DNA of 64,000 nucleotides from Leifsonia shinshuensis (GCF_022606355.1 NZ_JAHHZQ010000006.1:185441-249440), one strand, 5' to 3'. Shown: positions 23,629 to 34,432, counted from the first letter of the stretch. Numbers and translations are program-made. Notes: generated by a model not told the origin, from the letters alone.

Positions 23629-24732
23629 ATGCACCTCAACGGCTCATCGGGCGACGTGTCGGGTGGGGCAGCCGCAGACGCCCCCCGCCGCCCCCGGTTG
23701 ACTCCGCCGATCGCCGATGCCCGCCGGGCGGTGCGCGAGGCTCTGGCCGCCGCAGCCGGCCTCCCCGCGCCCGACCCGCACGACGATCACGGCCCCGCCC
23801 GGCCGGCGCCGCTCGCGCCGGGGGCGCTGGTGCTGGTGGGGCTGAGCGGGGGAGCCGACTCGCTGGCGCTCGCCGCCGCGACCGCCTTCGAGGCGCCACG
23901 TCGCGGCTACCGGGCGGGCGCGATCGTGGTCGACCACGGCCTGCAAGCCGAGTCGGCGGAGGTCGCGGAGGCCGCGGCCGCGCAGGCGCGCGGGCTCGGT
24001 CTCGACCCGGTGCTGATCGACCGGGTGGAGGTCGGGTCGGGAACCCGCGGGCCGGAGGGCGAGGCGCGCGCCGCCCGGCACGCTGCGTTCGATCGTGCCC
24101 GCCGGGCGACGGAGGCGGAGCGCGTCCTGCTCGCGCACACGCTCGACGACCAGGCCGAGACGGTGCTCCTCGGGCTCGCCCGCGGTTCGGGCCCGTCGAG
24201 CCTGCAGGGCATGCGGCCCGACACGGGTGCGCTGCTGCGCCCGTTCCTCGGGCTGCGCCGCAGCACGACCCGTGCCTTCTGCGCCGACAGCGGCCTGACG
24301 CCGTGGGACGATCCGCACAACGTCGACCCCTCCTATGCGCGCGTGCGCGTGCGAACCCGGCTGCTGCCGGCGCTCGAGGACGAGCTCGGCCCCGGCGTCG
24401 CCGAGGCGCTCGCCCGCACCGCCGAGCAGCTGCGCGAAGACGACGAGGCGCTCGACGGCCTCGCCCTCGAGTGGGCGCAGGAGCTGGTGAGCCAGACCGA
24501 CGAGGGGGCGGTCGCCCTCGACGTCCGTGGGCTCGCCGCCGACCCGGCCGCGCTGCGCCAGCGCATCATCCGCCTGGTCGTCTCCGCCGAGTTCGGAGTG
24601 TCGCTCAGCCGGGCGCACACCCTCGCCGTGGCGGAGCTGATCACGGGGTGGCACGGCCAGGGGCCACTCAGTCTGCCAGGCGTTAGAGTTGTCAGGCAGA
24701 ACGGCCTGCTCACGTTTCACCCCGACAGCTAA
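23629..24732 (+). CDS. tilS: tRNA(Ile)-lysidine synthetase
   Basis: The 367-residue protein carries the PP-loop SGGADS near residue 72, followed by VDHGLQAESAEVA and LLAHTLDDQAETVLLGLARG, the N-type ATP pyrophosphatase pattern of TilS. The enzyme attaches lysine to C34 of tRNA-Ile(CAU), changing its decoding from AUG to AUA. The N-terminal 60 residues are Pro/Asp-rich and variable. It is followed by hpt and ftsH in the order conserved in actinobacteria. Confidence 0.95.
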   Translation: MHLNGSSGDVSGGAAADAPRRPRLTPPIADARRAVREALAAAAGLPAPDPHDDHGPARPAPLAPGALVLVGLSGGADSLALAAATAFEAPRRGYRAGAIVVDHGLQAESAEVAEAAAAQARGLGLDPVLIDRVEVGSGTRGPEGEARAARHAAFDRARRATEAERVLLAHTLDDQAETVLLGLARGSGPSSLQGMRPDTGALLRPFLGLRRSTTRAFCADSGLTPWDDPHNVDPSYARVRVRTRLLPALEDELGPGVAEALARTAEQLREDDEALDGLALEWAQELVSQTDEGAVALDVRGLAADPAALRQRIIRLVVSAEFGVSLSRAHTLAVAELITGWHGQGPLSLPGVRVVRQNGLLTFHPDS

Positions 24733-24748
24733 GGACAGCGCCTCCCCC

Positions 24749-25300
24749 ATGGAACTCACGGACGTTCACGACGACCTGACCGAGATTCTGATCACCGAGG
24801 AGCAGATCCGCTCCCGGATCGCCGAGCTCTCCCGCCGGCTCGAGGCCGACTACGCCGGCAAGGACGTCCTGCTGATCGGCGTGCTCAAGGGCGCTGTCAT
24901 GGTCATGGCCGACCTGTCGCGCGAGCTCCGCATCCCGGTGACGATGGACTGGATGGCCGTCAGCTCGTACGGCAGCGGCACCGCGTCGAGCGGCGTCGTC
25001 CGTATCCTGAAAGACCTGGACACCGACCTCAGCGGCAAGACCGTGCTGATCGTCGAAGACATCATCGACTCAGGGCTCACGCTCTCGTGGCTGCTCGCGA
25101 ACCTGCACAGCCGCGGCCCGGAGTCGATCGAGATCTTCACCCTGCTGCGCAAGCCGGAGGCCGCCCGCGTCGAGATCGACGTCAAGTACGTCGGCTTCGA
25201 GATCCCCAACCAGTTCGTCGTCGGCTACGGTCTCGACTACGCGGAGCGCTACCGCAACCTGCGCGGCGTCGGCATCCTCGCGCCCGCCGTCTACAGCTGA
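24749..25300 (+). CDS. hpt: Hypoxanthine(-guanine) phosphoribosyltransferase
   Basis: The chosen ATG gives MELTDVHDDLTEILITEEQI and 183 residues, the usual length; AAGGAC lies upstream. The PRPP-binding motif VLIVEDIIDSGLTL is at about residue 100, and the flexible-loop SSYGSG element is present. It salvages hypoxanthine and guanine to IMP/GMP with PRPP. The start lies 16 bp after tilS, in an operon-like arrangement leading towards ftsH. Confidence 0.96.
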   Translation: MELTDVHDDLTEILITEEQIRSRIAELSRRLEADYAGKDVLLIGVLKGAVMVMADLSRELRIPVTMDWMAVSSYGSGTASSGVVRILKDLDTDLSGKTVLIVEDIIDSGLTLSWLLANLHSRGPESIEIFTLLRKPEAARVEIDVKYVGFEIPNQFVVGYGLDYAERYRNLRGVGILAPAVYS

Positions 25301-25310
25301 CGGGACCCCG

Positions 25311-25390
25311 GTGGTGGCCGAGCCGAAGGCGAAGCCGACCGAGGCCGACGTCGACGCCTTCCTCGACGATAGCGTGGGGGCGCGGGGACG
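25311..25390 (+). pseudogene. Possible DUF1801 N-terminal remnant
   Basis: A short frame in the hpt-SnoaL spacer reads VVAEPKAKPTEADVDAFLDD, very like the N-terminus of DUF1801 proteins, and then loses similarity. This suggests a gene deleted except for its first 20 or so codons. It may instead be chance. Confidence 0.3.
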
Positions 25391-25452
25391 ACGAGGCTCC
25401 CTGACCGGTCCGTCCACTTGCGGAGCGGGCCAGGCGGTGATCCGATGTCCCC

Positions 25453-25803
25453 ATGCCTGACGATCCCACAGAGCTCTACCGGCGCTGGCTGGCCGCGTGG
25501 AGCGACCGGCACTCCGCACTGGAGCCGATCATCGCTGCCGAGGCCGTCGGGCACTGGCCGGAGGGCGACGTCGTCGGCCCGCGCGGGTTCGCCCGCGCGA
25601 TCGCCGAGACCGTCGACCAGTTCGACAGTGTGGAGTTCGACGTCCAGGCCGGGCCGCTCGCCGGCGACGGGATCGTCGCGGCGCGCTGGATCGTGAACTG
25701 CCGGCTGGGCGACGAGACGATGGCCTTCGCGGGGCACGACTTCGTGCGCGTCGCCGACGGGATGATCGTCGAGTACTGGCCTGCCATCCTCGCGGTGGCG
25801 TGA
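25453..25803 (+). CDS. SnoaL-like/NTF2-fold protein
   Basis: The 116-residue protein has the NTF2-like cone layout: ELYRRWLAAWSDRH (first helix), VGPRGFARAIAETVDQF, DGIVAARWIVNCRLGDETMA, and the final strand pair FVRVADGMIVEYWPA. SnoaL-like proteins are small polyketide cyclases, isomerases or binding proteins; no specific function can be assigned. It lies alone between hpt and ftsH, interrupting the conserved gene order, and may be a recent insertion. Confidence 0.75.
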   Translation: MPDDPTELYRRWLAAWSDRHSALEPIIAAEAVGHWPEGDVVGPRGFARAIAETVDQFDSVEFDVQAGPLAGDGIVAARWIVNCRLGDETMAFAGHDFVRVADGMIVEYWPAILAVA

Positions 25804-25904
25804 CGGGCCCGTCCGGGCCGCGTTCTCCGGCCCGGCGGCGGTAAGCGCGCCCAGAGCGAACACGCAGCCGACCCACAGCGGTCAGGCGGTACTGTGGTCG
25901 CACC

Positions 25905-27908
<2,004 letters not shown>

Positions 27909-27920
27909 GCCGCGCGCCGC

Positions 27921-28496
27921 ATGACCGGTTTCGATCGCGCACGCATCGAGGCGGCCGTCGCCGAGATCCTCGCCGCCATCGGCGAGGATCCGTCGCGTCC
28001 GGGGCTGGGAGAGACGCCGTCCCGCGTCGCCGACGCCTACGAGGAGTTCTTCGCAGGGGTCGGCGTCGACGCGCGCTCGGAGCTGGGCGACCCGGTGCCG
28101 CTGGAGGGTGCGACCGCCGAGACGGTGGTCCTGCGCGATATCCGCTTCCGCTCGGTCTGCGAACACCACCTGCTGCCGTTCCTCGGAGTCGCGCACGTCG
28201 CCTACCTCCCCGGTGAGGCTGTGATCGGCCTCGGCCGCATCCCGCGGGCGATCGAGATCCTGTCGGCGCGCCCGCAGCTGCAGGAGCGGCTCACCGAGCA
28301 GATCGCCGACACCATCGAGAGCGGAGCCGGAGCGCGCGGTGTGCTCGTCGTCCTCGACGCCGCCCACGAGTGCGTGACGACCCGCGGCGCGCGGCAGACC
28401 GCCGCGACGACGGTGACGATCGCCGCACGCGGCGCGTTCACGGAGCCCGCGGCCCGCGCCGAGCTGATCGCCCTCATCGGCCGGGGCATCGCGTGA
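27921..28496 (+). CDS. folE: GTP cyclohydrolase I
   Basis: The 191-residue protein catalyses the first step of tetrahydrofolate synthesis, GTP to dihydroneopterin triphosphate. Zinc-binding SVCEHHLLPFLG and the C-terminal ECVTTRGARQ are both present, as is GLGRIPRAIEILSARPQLQE. It starts 12 bp after ftsH. Instead of abutting folP as usual, it is separated from it by about 300 bp of palindromic DNA. Confidence 0.97.
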   Translation: MTGFDRARIEAAVAEILAAIGEDPSRPGLGETPSRVADAYEEFFAGVGVDARSELGDPVPLEGATAETVVLRDIRFRSVCEHHLLPFLGVAHVAYLPGEAVIGLGRIPRAIEILSARPQLQERLTEQIADTIESGAGARGVLVVLDAAHECVTTRGARQTAATTVTIAARGAFTEPAARAELIALIGRGIA

Positions 28497-28543
28497 CCGC
28501 GCCCCAGCGCGAGGCGACCTCCCGCCGACGAGCGCGTGCGAGT

Positions 28544-28745
28544 TTCGTGACGAATCGCGACTTTCGTGACGAATGCGTCGCGCCACTTCGCCCGGCGGGG
28601 CGCCGATTTGCGGCAAATGTTGCGATAGACGCCGCGTATCGCGTCATTTGCGGCAAATGCGCGGCCCCCTCCCGCGAGCGGGCGGGGCGGCGATTCGTGA
28701 CGAATCGCGACATTCGTGCCACGAATCGCGACATTCGTGACGAAT
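28544..28745. repeat. Array of short palindromes between folE and folP
   Basis: Within about 200 bp there are four copies of TTCGTGACGAA (28544, 28563, about 28694, 28734), a variant ATTCGTGCCACGAAT (28712) and two copies of ATTTGCGGCAAAT (28606, 28646). Most are embedded in GCGACaTTCGTGACGAAT-type contexts. The units are perfect inverted repeats with 3-nt centres, irregularly spaced. They are too short and unequal for CRISPR. A clustered regulator site or an intergenic repeat family are the options. Confidence 0.85.
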
Positions 28746-28791
28746 GCGTCGCGGTGCTGCGTCGGGTGCGCTCCGCGAGGCGGGCGCGCGC

Positions 28792-29595
28792 GTGACCCTC
28801 ATCATGGGCGTCCTCAACGTGACGCCCGACTCCTTCAGCGACGGAGGCCGGTGGCTGGAACCGGAGGCCGCCGTCGCGCACGCCCTCGACCTCGTCGCCC
28901 AGGGTGCCGACCTGATCGACGTCGGTGGCGAGTCCACGCGTCCGGGTGCCGTGCGGGTCGACCCGGCGGAGGAGCGCGCCCGCGTCGTCCCCGTCATCCG
29001 CACCCTCACCGGGCTCGGCGTCACCGTCAGCGTCGACACGCTCAACGCCTCCACCGCCCGGGCGGCGGCCGACGCCGGCGCCGCGATCATCAACGACGTC
29101 TCGGGAGGCCTCGGCGATCCCGCGATGCCCGACGCCGTTCTCGAAACCGGCCTGCAGTACGTCGTCATGCACTGGCGCGGCCGGCTCGACCCGGCGGATT
29201 CCCGGGCCGTCTACTCCGACACCGTGGCGGAGGTCCGCTCGGAGCTGTCCGCCCGGGTCACCGACCTCCTCGACCGCGGGATCGACCCGGCCAAGCTCGT
29301 GCTCGATCCGGGTCTCGGATTCTCCAAGAACGCCTCCCACAACTGGCAGGTGCTGGCCGGTCTCCACGAGTTCGAGACCCTCGGCTACCCGGTACTCATC
29401 GGCGCCTCGCGCAAGCGGTTCCTCGGTGCGCTGCTGCCGGAGGACGCCGCCGTGGAGGACCGCGACGCGCCGACGGCGGTCATCTCCGCCCTCGCCGCCC
29501 AGGCGGGCGTCTGGGCCGTGCGGGTGCACGACGTGGCGTCGACGCGGATCGCCCTGGATGTCGTGCGGGCGTGGCAAGCTGGACGCGATGACTGA
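28792..29595 (+). CDS. folP: Dihydropteroate synthase
   Basis: The GTG start gives VTLIMGVLNVTPDSFSDGG, exactly the family N-terminus, and 267 residues; a longer frame upstream runs through the palindrome array and is not needed. Other motifs are GADLIDVGGESTRPGA, the INDVSGG motif and LDPGLGFSKNASHNW. It joins p-aminobenzoate to dihydropterin pyrophosphate and is the sulfonamide target. Its end overlaps folB by 8 bp. Confidence 0.97.
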   Translation: MTLIMGVLNVTPDSFSDGGRWLEPEAAVAHALDLVAQGADLIDVGGESTRPGAVRVDPAEERARVVPVIRTLTGLGVTVSVDTLNASTARAAADAGAAIINDVSGGLGDPAMPDAVLETGLQYVVMHWRGRLDPADSRAVYSDTVAEVRSELSARVTDLLDRGIDPAKLVLDPGLGFSKNASHNWQVLAGLHEFETLGYPVLIGASRKRFLGALLPEDAAVEDRDAPTAVISALAAQAGVWAVRVHDVASTRIALDVVRAWQAGRDD

Positions 29596-29986
29596 TTCCG
29601 ATGCCGCGACCGCCTCGCTGCGGCCGACGGACGCGATCGTGCTGACCGGGCTGCGCGTGCGCGCCCACCACGGTGTGTTCGATTTCGAGCGGGAGAACGG
29701 CCAAGACTTCGTGGTCGACGTGACGGCCTACCTCGACCTGTCGCCGTCCGCGGCATCCGACGACCTGAGCCGCACCGTCCACTACGGCGAGCTCGCCGTC
29801 GAGGTCGCCGACGCGGTGCGCCGCGACCCCGTCGACCTGATCGAGACCGTCGCCGAGCGGGTCGCGGCCGTGGTGCTCGCGCACGAGCCGGTCCACTCGG
29901 TCGAGGTGACGGTGCACAAGCCCGACGCGCCGATCGAGGTGCCTTTCGGCGACGTCGCCGTGCGCATCCTCCGGGGCCGGTCGTGA
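29588..29986 (+). CDS. folB: Dihydroneopterin aldolase
   Basis: The 132-residue protein shows the FolB core IVLTGLRVRAHHGVFDFERE, VVDVTAYLDLS, TVHYGELA and VEVTVHKPDAPI. It converts dihydroneopterin to 6-hydroxymethyl-dihydropterin. The ATG is inside the end of folP, and its stop overlaps the GTG of folK, so folP-folB-folK are translationally coupled. Confidence 0.95.
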   Translation: MTDSDAATASLRPTDAIVLTGLRVRAHHGVFDFERENGQDFVVDVTAYLDLSPSAASDDLSRTVHYGELAVEVADAVRRDPVDLIETVAERVAAVVLAHEPVHSVEVTVHKPDAPIEVPFGDVAVRILRGRS

Positions 29987-30609
29987 ACGCCCCGCGCCCC
30001 GAGCGACTGCGGGTCGGTGCGCCCGCGGTGCTGGCGTTCGGCAGCAACCTGGGCGACCGCGCGGCGACGATCCGGGAGGCCGTGCGGATGCTCGGCGAGG
30101 ACGCGGGCCTCCGCGTGGAGGCGGTCTCCCGCCTCTTCGAGACCCCCGCGCTCAAGCCGGACGGCATCTCCGAGGAGGCGCCCGCCTACCTCAACGCCGT
30201 CGCCCGCGTGCACACCATCCTCGACCCGCTGGCGCTCCTCGCGGCCGTCAACCGGGTGGAGGACGCCCTCGGTCGCGTGCGCCACGAGCGCTGGGGCGAC
30301 CGCACGCTCGACATCGACATCGTGGACTACGACGGCATCGTCGCCGACGACGACCCGCGGATCGTCCTCCCGCACCCCCGGGCGCACGAGCGCGCGTTCG
30401 TGCTGGTCCCGTGGCTCGATGTCGACCCCGACGCGGTGCTTCCCGGGTACGGCCCCGTTGCGGCACTCGCCGCCGCGGCGACCGACCCGGTCGTGCCTTA
30501 TGACGACGGGCATGCCGACGGTGGGCGCGTCGAGGACCGGCACGGTGACGACAGTCATGCCGACGGTGGGCGCGGCGACGACGGGCACGACGACGGGAGC
30601 GCATCGTGA
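29983..30609 (+). CDS. folK: 6-hydroxymethyl-dihydropterin pyrophosphokinase
   Basis: The 208-residue protein has AFGSNLGDRAATIREAV, the pterin-binding region around SRLFETPALKP, and the signature GDRTLDIDIVDYDG plus LPHPRAHERAFVLVPWLD. It pyrophosphorylates hydroxymethyl-dihydropterin for FolP. After the enzyme proper ends (about residue 170) there is an extra tail of about 35 residues rich in Asp, Gly and His with two HADGGR repeats. The tail is not part of the family. Start GTG overlaps the folB stop. Confidence 0.95.
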   Translation: MNAPRPERLRVGAPAVLAFGSNLGDRAATIREAVRMLGEDAGLRVEAVSRLFETPALKPDGISEEAPAYLNAVARVHTILDPLALLAAVNRVEDALGRVRHERWGDRTLDIDIVDYDGIVADDDPRIVLPHPRAHERAFVLVPWLDVDPDAVLPGYGPVAALAAAATDPVVPYDDGHADGGRVEDRHGDDSHADGGRGDDGHDDGSAS

Positions 30610-31082
30610 AGCGCACGCGGCCGGCCTCCCTCATCGGGCTCGGCGTGCTCGGGGTGGCCATCGGCTTCCTGGTCGAGCTCGCGGCCTCCGGCATGGGCAT
30701 CGCCGTCTTCGTTCCGCCGCTCACCCTGCCGATCACGCTCGTCGCCGTCGCGATCATCGTGGTCGCGTTCGCCATCCCGATCCGGCGGGCGGTGCGCGGG
30801 CGCAGCTCCCGGCGGATCGACCCGTTCCAGGCGATGCGCATCGTGGTGTTCGCCAAGGCGTGCAGTCTGAGCGGCGCCCTGCTGACCGGCGTGGGCATCG
30901 GCATCCTGATCTACCTGCTGACCAGGGATGTGCTCCCGGCCTCCAACGCCGTGCTGTTGACGGCTCTCGGGACGGCGGGCGCGATCATCCTGCTGGTCGC
31001 CGGCCTGCTCGCCGAGTTCTTCTGCACCCTTCCGCCCGACAACGACGACGACCCGGAGACCGCCCGTGCCCGCTCGCATTGA
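30606..31082 (+). CDS. DUF3180 membrane protein
   Basis: The 158-residue protein has four hydrophobic helices in two pairs (LIGLGVLGVAIGFLVELA; LTLPITLVAVAIIVVAFAI; SLSGALLTGVGIGILIYLL; VLLTALGTAGAIILLVAGL) and the conserved DPFQAMRIVVFAKACS between them, matching the actinobacterial DUF3180 family that regularly follows folK. Function is unknown. GTG start overlaps the folK stop, and its end overlaps the next gene by 17 bp. Confidence 0.88.
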   Translation: MKRTRPASLIGLGVLGVAIGFLVELAASGMGIAVFVPPLTLPITLVAVAIIVVAFAIPIRRAVRGRSSRRIDPFQAMRIVVFAKACSLSGALLTGVGIGILIYLLTRDVLPASNAVLLTALGTAGAIILLVAGLLAEFFCTLPPDNDDDPETARARSH

Positions 31083-31551
31083 CCTCTCCGTCGGAGAGTG
31101 GAACCGCGTCTCGCCGAAGTACGTCGTGGTGGTGGTCGTCAGCACCCTGCTCAGCGGTCTCGTGCTCAGCGCCGCGTCGGTGTTCCTGTGGCTCGTCGCC
31201 GGCTGGTCGTGGGCGTGGATCGCGTTGATCGTGATCGTGGTGGTCACCCTGATCTCGCTGTTCGTCGCCAACCGGCGCACGCGGTCGATCGGCTACCGTC
31301 TGCGCGACGACGACCTGCTGTTCCGCCGCGGAATCATGTACCAGCGGTTCGTCTCGGTGCCGTACGGGCGGATGCAGCTCATCGACATCACGCGCGGGCC
31401 GGTGGGCCGGATCCTGGGCCTGGCCGACCTGAAGTTCGTGACGGCTGCCGCCGCGACGAGCGTGGTCGTCCCCGGCCTCCCGGAGGCCGAGGCGGCGGAG
31501 CTGCGCGACCGCCTCGTGGAGCTGGCGGAGAGCCGCCGGGCGGGACTGTGA
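31066..31551 (+). CDS. Bacterial PH-domain (bPH2) membrane protein, short
   Basis: The 161-residue protein has two N-terminal membrane helices (YVVVVVVSTLLSGLVLSA; WSWAWIALIVIVVVTLISLF) and one bPH2 domain with DLLFRRGIMYQRFVSVPYGR and QLIDITRGPVGRILGLADLK, as in YdbS. YdbS/YdbT pairs act at the membrane; in Bacillus they affect resistance to certain antimicrobial peptides and amylolysin. The GTG lies within the DUF3180 gene and the stop overlaps the larger PH protein. Confidence 0.88.
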   Translation: MPARIDLSVGEWNRVSPKYVVVVVVSTLLSGLVLSAASVFLWLVAGWSWAWIALIVIVVVTLISLFVANRRTRSIGYRLRDDDLLFRRGIMYQRFVSVPYGRMQLIDITRGPVGRILGLADLKFVTAAAATSVVVPGLPEAEAAELRDRLVELAESRRAGL

Positions 31552-33467
31552 ACCTGCAGGACCCGCCGCCGGGCGGCTCGGAGCCGAGCGATCCGCAGCC
31601 GGGTGGCGCGGACGCGGGTGGCCTGCAGCCGGCCAGCTCGCAGCCCGGTGCCCCGCAGCCCGTGACCCCGCAGCCCGGCTTCCCGCCGTCCACCACTCCG
31701 CAACCCGCCCCCGACGCGCTTCCCGGCGGCCCGCTGAGCGCGGCGGAGCGCGCCGCCGAGCACCTCACCGACGGCGAGTGGCACCGCCTCCACCCGGCGA
31801 CGCCCCTGCTGCGCGGTGGCATCGTGTTCATCGCCGTGCTCGGCTTCGTGCTGTCCAATCTGCGCGAGCGGCTCGTGGGGTTCTTCGTGGGCGCGCCCGA
31901 CGTCGGCGGCGACCCCATCGACGCGATCTACAACCACGGCTGGGAGGGCTGGGCGCTGCTCGGCATCGCCGTCGTTCTGCTCGGCTGTCTCGCGGCGTTC
32001 TACGTATCGTGGCGGATGCACAGCTTCCGGATCACCGACGACGCCGTGGAGGTGCGCAGCGGGATCCTGTTCCGCACCCAGCGCAAAGCGCGCCTCGACC
32101 GCATCCAGGGCATCAACATCGTGCGACCCGTGCTGGCCCGCATCTTCGGCGCGGCGAAGCTCGACATCACGGTCGCCGGCCACGACGCGAACGTGCAGCT
32201 CGCCTACCTCGGCTCGGTGCTGGCCGACGGATTGCGGTCGGACGTGCTGCGGCTCGCGTCCGGCGTGCGGGCTGTGGAGGCGGCACAAGCCTCGGCCGGT
32301 GCCGGCTCCGGTGCCGGCGTCGCGGCGGGTGCGTCCGGCCCGGGACTGGCACCCGCGCCCTCCCGCGGCGCCCAGGTGACCGACTTCGTCGGCCGCCGGG
32401 TCAACGACTTCCTCGCTCCCGAGCTCGACCCGAACACGGCGCCGCCCGAGTCCGTGGTCAAGATCCCGCCGCTGCGTCTCGCCGGTTCCCTGGTGCTAAG
32501 CGGATTCTCCATCTTCGTCGTCGTCGTGATCGTGCTGCTGGTGATCGGGTCGGCGGGAGGCGCGCCCTGGCTGCTCATCGTCGTGCTGCCCGGTCTCATC
32601 GGCTCCGCGAGTTTCTACATCAACCGCTTCACCAAGTCGCTGCGCTACTCGATCGCGGGGACCCCCGACGGCGTGCGTGTCGGCTTCGGCTTGCTGAGCA
32701 CGAGCAACGAGACGCTCCCGCCCGGTCGGGTGCACGCCGTGGAGGTGCAGCAGCCGCTGCTGTGGCGTCCGTTCGGCTGGTGGCAGATCCGCATCGACAC
32801 CGCGGGCCACTCGCGCGAGAAGGGCGCGGCAGGCCAGCCGAACACGACAATGCTGCCGGTCGGCGACCAGGCCGACGTTGCGCGGGTGCTGGCGCTCGTG
32901 CTGCCGACGTTCACGGCCGAGCACAGCGACGCCGTCCTGCAGGGGATGACGTCGCGGGGCCGCGACGCCTTCACGGGAAGCCCGCGTCGAGCAGCGTGGT
33001 TGCGTCCGCTGTCGTGGCAGCGCACGGGCTTCCGGATGGTGGACGGCGTCGTGCTGCTGCGCCGCGGCTTCGTGTGGCGCAGCCTGGCGATCGTTCCGCT
33101 GGCCCGGCTGCAGAGCCTGGAGCTGCAGCAGGGCCCGATCGACCGTCTGCTCGGGCTGGCCGAGACCCGGTTCCACACCGTCTCCGGGCCTGTGCACCCG
33201 CGGCTCGGCGCGATGGACTCGGCCACCGGTGTCGAACTGTTCGAGACCGTCGCCGCGCGCGCGGTGGAGGCCGCGGCCGGCGACCGCAGCCACCGCTGGG
33301 GGGTGCAGGGGCCGGTATCCGGGGTCGCCGCGCAGCCCGCAGCCGGTGCTCAGGGCGCATCCGGTGCTCAGCCCGCGCCTGGCGCACAGACCGCGCCGCC
33401 CACGCCGCCACCGGCCTCCCCGAGCATCGACGACACATCCCGCACCACGCCTGGGGAGGACGCATGA
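31548..33467 (+). CDS. Bacterial PH-domain (bPH2) membrane protein, long (YdbT-like)
   Basis: From the GTG overlapping the previous stop, the protein has 639 residues. A Pro/Gln-rich leader (about 60 residues) precedes membrane helices and three bPH2 modules: SGILFRTQRKARLDRIQGIN, GFGLLSTSNETLPPGRVHAV, and RRGFVWRSLAIVPLARLQSL. Each module keeps the R-G-...-R-Q-...-GP-R-GLA pattern. A cytoplasmic loop after the first module and the Ala/Gln/Pro tail are low-complexity. It probably works with the short PH protein, as YdbT does with YdbS. The role in this organism is unknown. Confidence 0.88.
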   Translation: MNLQDPPPGGSEPSDPQPGGADAGGLQPASSQPGAPQPVTPQPGFPPSTTPQPAPDALPGGPLSAAERAAEHLTDGEWHRLHPATPLLRGGIVFIAVLGFVLSNLRERLVGFFVGAPDVGGDPIDAIYNHGWEGWALLGIAVVLLGCLAAFYVSWRMHSFRITDDAVEVRSGILFRTQRKARLDRIQGINIVRPVLARIFGAAKLDITVAGHDANVQLAYLGSVLADGLRSDVLRLASGVRAVEAAQASAGAGSGAGVAAGASGPGLAPAPSRGAQVTDFVGRRVNDFLAPELDPNTAPPESVVKIPPLRLAGSLVLSGFSIFVVVVIVLLVIGSAGGAPWLLIVVLPGLIGSASFYINRFTKSLRYSIAGTPDGVRVGFGLLSTSNETLPPGRVHAVEVQQPLLWRPFGWWQIRIDTAGHSREKGAAGQPNTTMLPVGDQADVARVLALVLPTFTAEHSDAVLQGMTSRGRDAFTGSPRRAAWLRPLSWQRTGFRMVDGVVLLRRGFVWRSLAIVPLARLQSLELQQGPIDRLLGLAETRFHTVSGPVHPRLGAMDSATGVELFETVAARAVEAAAGDRSHRWGVQGPVSGVAAQPAAGAQGASGAQPAPGAQTAPPTPPPASPSIDDTSRTTPGEDA

Positions 33468-34258
33468 ACGCCGCAGCACGCTCGGGCCGGCTGGGCCTCG
33501 GTATCGTCGGGGCCGGCAGGGTCGGGCCCGTGCTCGGCGCCGCGCTGGCCGGCGCCGGCCACGCGGTCGTGGGCATCTCGGCGGTGTCGGCCGAGAGCCG
33601 GGAGCGCGCGCAGGCCATGCTGCCGCAGGCGCCGATCCTGGACGTGCCGACACTCGTCGAGCGCAGCGAGCTCGTGATCCTCGCCGTTCCCGACCGCGAG
33701 CTCCCCGAGCTGGTGGCGGGACTCGCCGCGACCGGGACGTGGCAGCCCGGCCAGCTCGTCCTCCACACCGCCCCGGGTCACGGCGTCGGCGTGCTGCGTC
33801 CAGCGGCCGAGGCCGGCGCAATCCCGCTCGCCGTGCACCCGGCCCTGGAGTTCACCGGCACGAGCCTCGACCTCTCCCGCCTGGGCGAGAGCTGGTTCGC
33901 CGTCACGGCGCCGACGCCGGTGCTGCCGATCGCGCAGGCGCTCGTCGTCGAGATGGGAGGTGAGCCCGTCGTGATCGCCGAGCAGGACCGGCCCGCGTAC
34001 GCGGAGGCGATCGCGACCGCCACGGCCTTCTCGCGATCGATCGTGGAGCAGTCCACCGGCATCCTCGCGGGCATCGGCGTCGAGAACCCCGGCTCGTTCC
34101 TCAGTTCGCTGCTACGCTCGGCGGTCGACAACGCGCTCACCCGCGCCGGTGCGCCGAGCTCCCTCGACGTCGGCCTGCTCGACGAGCTCGGCGGCGCGCG
34201 CCCCGGCGACGGCCCGGCCGACGACGATGGGCGCGGCTGGTACCTGCGCGGCGAGTAG
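33464..34258 (+). CDS. Rossmann-fold DUF2520-type oxidoreductase-like protein
   Basis: The 264-residue protein starts with a dinucleotide-binding motif LGIVGAGRVGPVLGAALAGA, continues with SELVILAVPDRELPELVAGL (second Rossmann half) and HPALEFTGTS, and has a C-terminal helical DUF2520 domain. These proteins, placed before panC in many actinobacteria, resemble ketopantoate/pyrroline reductases and may reduce a pantothenate intermediate; the reaction has not been proven. It overlaps the PH gene (ATGA) and precedes panC. Confidence 0.82.
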   Translation: MNAAARSGRLGLGIVGAGRVGPVLGAALAGAGHAVVGISAVSAESRERAQAMLPQAPILDVPTLVERSELVILAVPDRELPELVAGLAATGTWQPGQLVLHTAPGHGVGVLRPAAEAGAIPLAVHPALEFTGTSLDLSRLGESWFAVTAPTPVLPIAQALVVEMGGEPVVIAEQDRPAYAEAIATATAFSRSIVEQSTGILAGIGVENPGSFLSSLLRSAVDNALTRAGAPSSLDVGLLDELGGARPGDGPADDDGRGWYLRGE

Positions 34259-34432
34259 CCTGGATGCGGCCGCGCGCAGCGGAGGCCGAGCCGGTGGGTC
34301 GTACCCCAGCTGCCGCAGCGCACTGCGCAGTCTGGACTGCACCGCACGCACCAGACCGCGCCGCACCGCACCACCGCAAGCACCACCCCGCAGCACACGC
34401 ACCACCCCGCACCACCTCGGAGGAGACCCGCC
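34259..34432 (+). promoter_or_regulatory. C/A-rich, T-poor leader before panC
   Basis: The 174-bp spacer becomes a run of CAC, GCA and ACC words with hardly any T in the last 110 bases before the panC ribosome site (GGAGG at 34422). The RNA would be almost unstructured. I see no hairpin terminator or gene. Confidence 0.45.

Noticed and set aside
28544..28745. CRISPR-like array
   Set aside because: Repeats are 11-15 bp palindromes with irregular, very short spacing and no cas genes; not a CRISPR.
28744..28791. Longer FolP starting within the palindrome array
   Set aside because: The conserved FolP N-terminus coincides with the GTG at 28792; the extension is non-homologous.
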